58,212 nt of DNA from an uncultured Acetatifactor sp. (GTDB lineage: Bacteria > Bacillota > Clostridia > Lachnospirales > Lachnospiraceae): NCBI GenBank assembly GCA_910577035.1, contig CAJTKW010000024.1:1-58212 (forward strand), given 5' to 3'. The position numbers and the translations under genes are program-made. The notes beneath the pieces are model-generated. The model worked only from the letters and a program-made list of their open reading frames with translations. It searched no databases and had not been told where the DNA came from. Numbering within the stretch: the stretch's first letter is position 1; every line of letters starts with the position of its first letter. Positions 1 through 4,996 of the stretch are shown here, piece by piece.

Positions 1-34
1 CTTTCTGGTTTGCGATTGCTATAATTTTACACAT
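1..34 (-). CDS. ParA/Soj-type partition ATPase, first 11 codons only
   Basis: The window edge cuts this gene. An ATG at 34 is preceded by a strong GGAGGAA ribosome site at 43-49 on the minus strand. The first residues read MCKIIAIANQK, which is the beta-strand leading into the deviant Walker A motif (KGGVGKT) of ParA/Soj/MinD ATPases. Such a protein would act in segregation or maintenance of the element carried to the left. It follows the DUF3970-like gene by 16 bp, so it is probably in the same operon. Only the N-terminus is visible, so the family call rests on this short match. Confidence 0.7.
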   Translation of the reverse strand, partial: MCKIIAIANQK

Positions 35-50
35 GGTTTTATTCCTCCGT

Positions 51-233
51 TTAGTTAGATTTTTCTTTCACGTTGGCTTTCTGCACTTCCACATAAGCCC
101 GGTAATACCTGTTTGTACCTTTGTTCCGGTATAGTTCCGAAACTTCCATCACAGCCACTTTGGGCTGTCTTTTCAAAATCTTCTCGAACCACTTAATATC
201 ATTCTTTGTTCCCATCAGTCGAATTTTCAGCAC
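51..233 (-). CDS. 60-aa DUF3970-like protein of an integrative element
   Basis: Small protein of 60 residues. The start chosen is GTG at 233, placed seven bases after GAGAGGAAAC, giving the N-terminus VLKIRLMGTKNDIKWF; a longer in-frame reading to 353 would run inside the upstream gene and has no ribosome site. The body (KWFEKILKR, then VSELYRNKGTNRYYRAYVEV) resembles DUF3970-type proteins found next to ParA genes in clostridial integrative elements. It overlaps the end of the preceding gene by 35 bp, suggesting translational coupling. Function unknown; family recognition is from memory of the pattern and is moderately secure. Confidence 0.72.
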   Translation of the reverse strand: MLKIRLMGTKNDIKWFEKILKRQPKVAVMEVSELYRNKGTNRYYRAYVEVQKANVKEKSN

Positions 234-717
234 GTTTCCTCTCCATTTCCGCAAGGATTTCTTCAATGGGCTTCGGCTTTTGGCAGTATTCCGGATAACG
301 GAGCTGAATGCCCTGCCAGAAGTACATTGCGTAACCACAGCAGAAAATATCACTCACGGAATACTCCCTGCACTCGCTTACCTGCTCGTCCCTGCTCTCA
401 TAATCATCAACGCTTGGCGTTCCGTCCGTGTAAAGGTTAAAGGCAAGCCTTACCACCCGGACGCTGCCGCTTGTCTGCCATCCTTGATGCAGGCATTCCG
501 GCTTGATGTACCCTGACTTAATATCATAAATCTGGCTGAAATGATTTCTTGTGTCCTCTGAAATGCCGAGAATGTAGATCAAAGCCTTGTGATAACAGTC
601 CTGATACCTCGCCTGTTCCAATTTCTCATAATAAAACTTCTCATGTTCCTCGTTTGCAAAAACCATGTGTGTGTTGTTGGCGCTCTGCGCCCCTGCTCTT
701 AACGCTGTGTTTGTCAT
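199..717 (-). CDS. DUF6075-like accessory protein of an integrative element
   Basis: 172 residues from ATG 717, which has GGAGG eight bases upstream; an upstream ATG at 741 has no ribosome site. The protein is acidic and aromatic-rich, with segments NEEHEKFYYEKLEQ, CYHKALIYILGISEDTR and YSVSDIFCCGYAMYFWQGI. These are typical of the DUF6075 family, small cytoplasmic proteins found at one end of clostridial integrative elements. No signal peptide or membrane segment is visible. It is the first gene of the operon that continues into the 60-aa gene and the ParA gene. Molecular function unknown. Confidence 0.75.
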   Translation of the reverse strand: MTNTALRAGAQSANNTHMVFANEEHEKFYYEKLEQARYQDCYHKALIYILGISEDTRNHFSQIYDIKSGYIKPECLHQGWQTSGSVRVVRLAFNLYTDGTPSVDDYESRDEQVSECREYSVSDIFCCGYAMYFWQGIQLRYPEYCQKPKPIEEILAEMERKRAENSTDGNKE

Positions 718-765
718 AATGTTTTCCTCCATAATATACAATTATTTAATCTATTTTCCCCAAAC

Positions 766-792
766 AAAAAGACATCCTTTTATTGGGATGCC
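766..792 (-). terminator. rho-independent terminator shielding the element end
   Basis: On the minus strand a GGCATCC/GGATGTC stem (one G-U pair) with an 8-base loop is followed by TTTTTG. It sits upstream of the DUF6075-like gene and would stop transcripts coming from the chromosome side before they enter the element. On the plus strand the same stem has an A-C mismatch, so the minus direction is preferred. Confidence 0.55.
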
Positions 793-824
793 TTTTCTTG
801 CAAACTCATATGCTGTTATAAAAA

Positions 825-850
825 AGTACCATTCAGTATTGTTCGGTACT
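825..850. repeat. 6-bp inverted repeat near the element end
   Basis: AGTACC at 825-830 and GGTACT at 845-850 are perfect inverted repeats with a 14-bp spacer. Position close to the inferred element boundary makes them candidates for recombinase or accessory-factor binding; short arms mean chance cannot be excluded. Confidence 0.4.
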
Positions 851-864
851 ATTCAAAACAAAAA

Positions 865-885
865 TTGTTGTCAATTTGTTGTCAA
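865..885. repeat. two direct copies of TTGTTGTCAA, 11-bp period
   Basis: TTGTTGTCAA occurs at 865-874 and again at 876-885. Direct repeats of this size and phase next to an element terminus resemble arm-type binding sites of tyrosine recombinases or excisionase sites. The repeat itself is directly seen; its role is inference. Confidence 0.5.
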
Positions 886-949
886 CAAACTCTAAAAGTG
901 ATAAAATATCCAGTAAGTATGCGGCTTTCCAGCTCCACACTTCTTTGTT

Positions 950-1141
950 ATGCACAAGACGAGCCCCCACTTGGACGGCGCTTATGCGGCGTTTGGAAAG
1001 GTAATAGAAGGGATGGATGTGGTAAATAAGATTGCCGGGACAAAAACCGATTGGAACGACCGTCCCGCGGAACCCCAGGTAATGGAAAACGTCACCGTGG
1101 ACTGTTTCGGTGTGGAATATCCGGAGCCGGAAAAGCTTTGA
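950..1141 (+). pseudogene. 3' remnant of a cyclophilin-type peptidyl-prolyl isomerase
   Basis: From 941 the reading frame FFVMHKTSPHLDGAYAAFGK is the C-terminal core of a cyclophilin (the family's QFF..., then HLDG..AFG motif), ending with TGA at 1139-1141. About 75 C-terminal residues remain. The N-terminal two thirds, including the catalytic arginine region, are absent, and there is an in-frame stop at 914-916. Around 935-941 the bases still resemble AGCTCCCAGTTCTTT, a usual coding string for SSQFF, but with a one-base insertion. The gene was evidently cut by the neighbouring element and has no visible start or ribosome site. Confidence 0.75.
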
Positions 1142-1327
1142 TTTGAACATCGGATTGCATAAGACCATGTGGACGAATACGGCGGGATCGAACTCTGCAC
1201 CCCTGACTGCATCATGCCGGAAACAGATGAACAGAGCCCGCCTCCCGCCGTGTAAACATCTTCCATTCTCTGTTATGGCCCTGGACAAGGTTCCCTTTCT
1301 TCACAGTCCCCTTTCTCCACAGTCCCC

Positions 1328-2188
1328 TCACTTTATCCGCTTCGCCACTACTGCCAGCCGCCCGTCCTTAACATGATAGGCGCAGGTGGAAAGCGTCAGG
1401 AAGGTGTCCCCGAACTGCGCCTCCACACCGGTATCGTACAGGGAAAGAGCCTTGATATTTTCATAAAAATCCTCAAATTCTTCCTGTGTATCCGCCTCAT
1501 AGAACTGATAATACTTGAACACGTCATCGTCCCCGTTGTAGACCCGGGAACGAAATACCGCCACGATCTCATAAACCCGCTCCTCATAGAGCGTATCAAA
1601 GGAAATGTTCGGGTGTTCCTGATAAAATTTCTCCTTCAGGTAATAATCCAGATCGCCGAACATGGATCCGTCTTTCATATTATGGCCATAGATAATAAAG
1701 TTTGTCCCCTCCTCCAGATCTGCCTGCCCCCTCACATAGAGGCAGCCATACCTGCTCTCTTCTCCATAATAGTCATGATGCAGATAATATTCGTCATCTT
1801 CACACTGCATCACGGGATAGTCAATCTTCATCCCTTCGATGGAGATCCATCCCGCCAGGTCATGGTTTTCCGCATACAAAGCAGCATATTTTCCCAGCAT
1901 GACAGGCTTTTCTTCCGCCTGCCTCCTATGACTTTCCCTGTCCGGTACTCTCCGATCCACCGCCAAGAGCGTGGCACCCCTTTTTCTGCCGCCGCTGGGA
2001 AGGGCGGGCTCTTCCTCTGCCTCCGCTATCCTCTTTTTCAGGCCTTCCTGCCGGGCCCTGTGCCTTGCGTCCTGAATGTATGTGCCGCCGATCAGCAGCA
2101 GGCATACCACAATCACGGCAAGGAGCAGCGCTCTCACGGCTTTTCTTATCTTATGCTTCATAAGCTGCTTCCCAATCTGCACCCACAC
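1328..2188 (-). CDS. srtB: class B sortase
   Basis: 286-residue membrane-anchored transpeptidase. Residues about 12-36 form a single membrane segment (RALLLAVIVVCLLLIGGTY), followed by a basic and Ala/Glu-rich linker and the sortase barrel. Catalytic residues are visible: His near 167 in YGHNM, Cys near 268 in TLSTC and Arg near 277 in the final RLAVVAKR. The order and the TLSTCAY string fit class B (SrtB), which anchors proteins carrying NPQTN-like signals to peptidoglycan. Start is GTG 2188 with AAGGGG five bases upstream; an internal ATG at 2161 (after GGGAAG) is an alternative. It is 137 bp downstream of the LytTR-only gene and may belong to that operon. No sorting-signal substrate gene is present nearby. 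Confidence 0.9.
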   Translation of the reverse strand: MWVQIGKQLMKHKIRKAVRALLLAVIVVCLLLIGGTYIQDARHRARQEGLKKRIAEAEEEPALPSGGRKRGATLLAVDRRVPDRESHRRQAEEKPVMLGKYAALYAENHDLAGWISIEGMKIDYPVMQCEDDEYYLHHDYYGEESRYGCLYVRGQADLEEGTNFIIYGHNMKDGSMFGDLDYYLKEKFYQEHPNISFDTLYEERVYEIVAVFRSRVYNGDDDVFKYYQFYEADTQEEFEDFYENIKALSLYDTGVEAQFGDTFLTLSTCAYHVKDGRLAVVAKRIK

Positions 2189-2325
2189 TGTTTCCCCTTA
2201 CATGACTGCACATATTTTCTCATATTTCCCCGAAATCTTCAAATACAAAATGTGGCAGACGGGGGCAGAATCCGTGTATGAGCTGGGAGGGGAACTTAAA
2301 CTCCGTTCGTTTGTTTTTCCGGTTT

Positions 2326-2700
2326 TCACATGATTCCCCTGCCTTCCTCACAATAATACTCAAAATACTGCTCCCGCAGGGCCTGATATGCCCCACGGGG
2401 AAGGTAGATCGTTCTTCCGCAGTCCAATTGTATTTCCCGGGCAGTCAGGCTCTCCACATGCTGCAGATTGACAAGCCAGGCCACGCCCACTTTCACGATC
2501 TCCGGACAGCCGGACAACATTTCATAAAGCCTTGCCATAGTTTCATGCTGAATCAACTGCGTTCCGTCTGCCATATAAACATACTGCTGTTTTTTCTGTG
2601 CCTCACAGCATACAATATCCTGTATGGCAACCCGCCTGATTTTCCTCGCATCTTTCAGAAGCAGATATTTCACCGGTCTTCCCTCCACCAAAATCCGCAA
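2326..2700 (-). CDS. stand-alone LytTR DNA-binding protein without receiver domain
   Basis: 124 residues, almost entirely one LytTR domain: RRVAIQDIVCCEAQKKQQYVY, a helix LIQHETMARLYEML, then VKVGVAWLVNLQHVESL and the GRTIYLPRGAYQALREQY end typical of LytTR. There is no phospho-acceptor domain. The start is probably TTG 2700, 17 bp after the kinase stop codon, with AAAGGGTGATAAG upstream; no ATG gives a full domain. It lies directly after a GHKL kinase and its full-length LytTR regulator, so it may bind the same promoters as a constitutive activator, a decoy or a partner subunit. Which of these is not decidable from sequence. Confidence 0.82.
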   Translation of the reverse strand: MRILVEGRPVKYLLLKDARKIRRVAIQDIVCCEAQKKQQYVYMADGTQLIQHETMARLYEMLSGCPEIVKVGVAWLVNLQHVESLTAREIQLDCGRTIYLPRGAYQALREQYFEYYCEEGRGIM

Positions 2701-2717
2701 AAATGTCTTATCACCCT

Positions 2718-4013
2718 TTACTGCGTTTCCTTCGTAAATGCCAGACAGGATACCACCACATCCAACACAAAATTTCCGTTCTCCGTGTAGCAGAACATCT
2801 CTCCGTCCAGCCGCTCTGCCATTTCCTTCACCGTGGCGAGCCCAAAACCGTGGTCGCGCCCTTCCTTATCCGTGGCAGGGACAGTGCCCCATTCCACATG
2901 CAGATCGTCGCTGCATTTATTCCTGATCCGAATCAGAAGATGGTTCCTGTTAAATTTCACCTGCACGGAAACCTCCCGCTTCTCTTTCTCAAGGCCTTTG
3001 ACGGCATCCAGGGCATTTTCCAGTCCATTGGAAAGGATCTGGCACAGCTCCACATAGGGCAGCGCTTCTTCCCCCACCTGTATATCCATCCTGCAGTCCG
3101 CCCCAGCCTCCTGGAGCTTCTGGCTGTAATAAGAAAATATCGCTTCCAGGTAGGGGTTGGCACAAAACTGTCCCGACAGGTTGTCCACTTCTGTCTCCAC
3201 CACCTTCAGATAGCCCGCAGCTTCCTGATACTTCCCAGCAGCAAGCAGCCCTGACAGCATTGCCGTATGTCCCTTCATGTCATGCTTCATTTTCCGGATA
3301 CGCTGCTGATTGTCAAGCTGGATCTCCAATGCCGACTTCTGTTCCTGCAGAATACGCTCGCTCTGCCGTTTCCGGAAAAGCAAAAGCTGTCTGTACAGTG
3401 CCGCAAAGATTACGGCATACGTCAGCGGCATCAGTATTAATATCAGGAAAAATGCCGGAAGCTCCCGGGGCCGTTTGGTTATAACCTCGGGAAAATTAGA
3501 TTTTACGGCAAGCAGGAGATAATAAAACGCCGTCATCGCCGCAAAGATACCCCAACCGCCGGCTACCGACTCCTGCAGTTCCAGATAAGGCCTTCTCAGG
3601 CGGCGCACCGCAGCCCATTCTACCAGCGGGAACAACAGCATCCTGCCGATAAACATCAGAATATACTGCTGGCCTCCCAGATAAAAATCCGCCACATTTG
3701 TCAGCACAATGATCCACAGAGCCACCGTATCCGCCAGGCAGAAGGTAAAGAAAAACTTTCCGTTCCTGTCTTTGGAAATCAGCCAGAAAACCAACAGGCT
3801 GGGCAGGGTACAGGTCAATACAAAGACCTTTCCCATAACCTCCGCCCCATAGAGGATCAGCCCCACCATGTTTAACAGGATCAAAAATCCCATTGTAATC
3901 CCTGTGAGGACAATGGTCTTTTTCCGGGAATAGCGGGAGCGGTACAGCATCATGAACAATATCAGGATGTGAAGCAGTGACCACAGCACGGATAAATCCC
4001 TAAGTATCGTCAT
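2718..4013 (-). CDS. membrane sensor histidine kinase, GHKL/AgrC type
   Basis: 431 residues. The N-terminal half has about six hydrophobic segments (residues 5-215), as in AgrC-like receptors. A coiled linker leads to the dimerisation/phosphoacceptor motif KMKHDMKGH (His near residue 243). The ATP-binding half has the N box LSNGLENALDA and a G box DHGFGLATVKEMAERL, and lacks a classical HisKA helix pair, as usual for the HPK10/GHKL group. It starts 4 bp after the response regulator stop codon, so the two are translated together. The natural signal is unknown; no AgrD-like cyclic peptide gene was seen beside it. Confidence 0.92.
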   Translation of the reverse strand: MTILRDLSVLWSLLHILILFMMLYRSRYSRKKTIVLTGITMGFLILLNMVGLILYGAEVMGKVFVLTCTLPSLLVFWLISKDRNGKFFFTFCLADTVALWIIVLTNVADFYLGGQQYILMFIGRMLLFPLVEWAAVRRLRRPYLELQESVAGGWGIFAAMTAFYYLLLAVKSNFPEVITKRPRELPAFFLILILMPLTYAVIFAALYRQLLLFRKRQSERILQEQKSALEIQLDNQQRIRKMKHDMKGHTAMLSGLLAAGKYQEAAGYLKVVETEVDNLSGQFCANPYLEAIFSYYSQKLQEAGADCRMDIQVGEEALPYVELCQILSNGLENALDAVKGLEKEKREVSVQVKFNRNHLLIRIRNKCSDDLHVEWGTVPATDKEGRDHGFGLATVKEMAERLDGEMFCYTENGNFVLDVVVSCLAFTKETQ

Positions 4014-4017
4014 TTCG

Positions 4018-4851
4018 TCAATCCACCCCCCAAAACAGCATCTCCTGATACCGCCTTTTTACTTCCACATAATACCGTCTCGACACCGGAATCAGCTCCC
4101 CGGCAATAATCAGATCCGTGCCGCTTAAATTATCCACATAATTCATATTGACGATAAAACTCTGATGGCAGCGTATAAAAGTATCCCCGCACACCTGCAT
4201 GGCCAGCTCGTTCAGCTTCCCCTTGCATTCCTGCACCGTTCCGTCCGTACAACGGATGGTAAGGGTGTGCTCCCTGCTGCTGATGTACAGAATCTTAGCA
4301 TAGGGAATGCTCACCACCTGCCCCCGGGACGAAACGGAAAGCTTTTGCTCTCTGTTTACGGCAATGCTCTTTGCCACTTTCGCAAGCAGCTTCTTTATCT
4401 CCGCCTCCTGTACGGGCTTCAGCAGATATTGCACTGCATACAGGTCATACGCCTCTCTGTAAAAATCATTGCTGGTGGAGACGAAGCAAATAACTGCCTC
4501 ATCCTGTACTTCGCGAATCCTTTTCCCCAACTCAATGCCGTCCATGGCATTGCCCTCCGTGGCACTGCCCTCCATGGCACTGCCCTCCATGGCACTGCCG
4601 TCCGTGGCACTGCCCTCCGTGGCATTGTCCTCCGTGGCATTGCCGTCCATGGCACTGCCCTCCGTAGCATTGCCCTCCGTGGCATTGCCCATAAATATGT
4701 CCAGAAGATACAGGTCAAACTTTATGTTCTTGTCTTTTACGTCCGTAAGAAGACTGTACGCATTGAAATACACGCTTGCCTCATGTCCCCCCAGAAACCG
4801 TTTCAGGAGCGCGGCGTCTTTCACACAGTCCTCGCAGATTGCGATCCTCAT
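4018..4851 (-). CDS. LytTR response regulator with a repeat-expanded receiver domain
   Basis: 277 residues from ATG 4851, chosen because GGAAGG lies six bases upstream; an ATG two codons earlier touches that site. The receiver domain begins RIAICEDCVKDAALLK with acidic residues near 8-9 and the phospho-acceptor Asp near 51 in LYLLDIFMG. Directly after this the usual short loop is replaced by ten five-residue units (NATEG-like, residues about 56-105), then the domain resumes with IELGKRIREV, CFVSTSNDF and the Lys in YLLKPV. The C-terminal LytTR domain (IPYAKILYI to RYYVEVKRRYQ) binds DNA. First gene of a minus-strand operon with the GHKL kinase, a LytTR-only protein and perhaps sortase B. Whether the insertion alters phosphorylation is unknown. 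Confidence 0.9.
   Translation of the reverse strand: MRIAICEDCVKDAALLKRFLGGHEASVYFNAYSLLTDVKDKNIKFDLYLLDIFMGNATEGNATEGSAMDGNATEDNATEGSATDGSAMEGSAMEGSATEGNAMDGIELGKRIREVQDEAVICFVSTSNDFYREAYDLYAVQYLLKPVQEAEIKKLLAKVAKSIAVNREQKLSVSSRGQVVSIPYAKILYISSREHTLTIRCTDGTVQECKGKLNELAMQVCGDTFIRCHQSFIVNMNYVDNLSGTDLIIAGELIPVSRRYYVEVKRRYQEMLFWGVD
4537..4686 (-). repeat. coding minisatellite: ten 15-bp units
   Basis: Ten perfect-length 15-bp units, all in frame, encoding (N/S)A(T/M)(E/D)(G/D). The unit order read in the protein is NATEG, NATEG, SAMDG, NATED, NATEG, SATDG, SAMEG, SAMEG, SATEG, NAMDG. Units differ by single bases and several adjacent ones are identical, which points to recent slippage or unequal exchange. 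The last unit (NAMDG before IELGKRI) looks like the ancestral loop sequence. Confidence 0.97.
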
Positions 4852-4888
4852 AAGCATCCTTCCGCAATTTTGTCTATAGTTGGTTTAT

Positions 4889-4916
4889 ATTATAGCACAT
4901 ACTGTTTCCTCTCCAA
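4889..4916 (-). promoter_or_regulatory. likely sigma-A promoter of the LytTR operon
   Basis: On the minus strand TTGGAG (4911-4916), a 16-bp spacer and a perfect TATAAT (4889-4894) lie about 40 bp upstream of the response-regulator start. The -10 is strong, the -35 weak. Confidence 0.5.
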
Positions 4917-4950
4917 TATGTTAATTTTGGCTGCAAATGCGTTAAATTTG

Positions 4951-4978
4951 AAAAGCACCCGCCTCAAAGGCGGATGCT
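4951..4978 (-). terminator. rho-independent terminator after the GGDEF-EAL gene
   Basis: Minus strand: an 11-bp stem AGCATCCGCCT/AGGCGGGTGCT (one G-U) with a TTG loop, followed by TTTTC. It begins 19 bp after the stop codon of the GGDEF-EAL gene and separates it from the LytTR operon promoter. Confidence 0.85.
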
Positions 4979-4996
4979 CCTGAAAATATTAATGGT

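Larger units (their letters stand above)
1..905. mobile_element. end of an integrative (ICE-like) element, rest lies left of the window
   Basis: Inferred, not shown by an integrase. Three minus-strand genes (ParA-type ATPase start, a 60-aa protein, a DUF6075-like protein) are of kinds usually carried by integrative conjugative elements of Clostridia and read away from the boundary. Between them and the chromosome lie an AT-rich stretch with short direct and inverted repeats (825-885), and directly after it a cyclophilin gene that lacks its 5' part. The exact boundary cannot be set from one end; about 890-935 is most likely. Confidence 0.5.

Noticed and set aside
1163..1255. Open stretch reading VDEYGGIELCTPDCIMPE after the cyclophilin remnant
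   Set aside because: Could be the tail of a lost protein, but there is no start, no recognised family and it is under 30 codons.
4419..4879. Long open frames on both strands across the 15-bp repeat region
   Set aside because: They are by-products of a 15-bp periodic sequence that keeps every frame free of stops; only the LytTR regulator frame has domains and a ribosome site.
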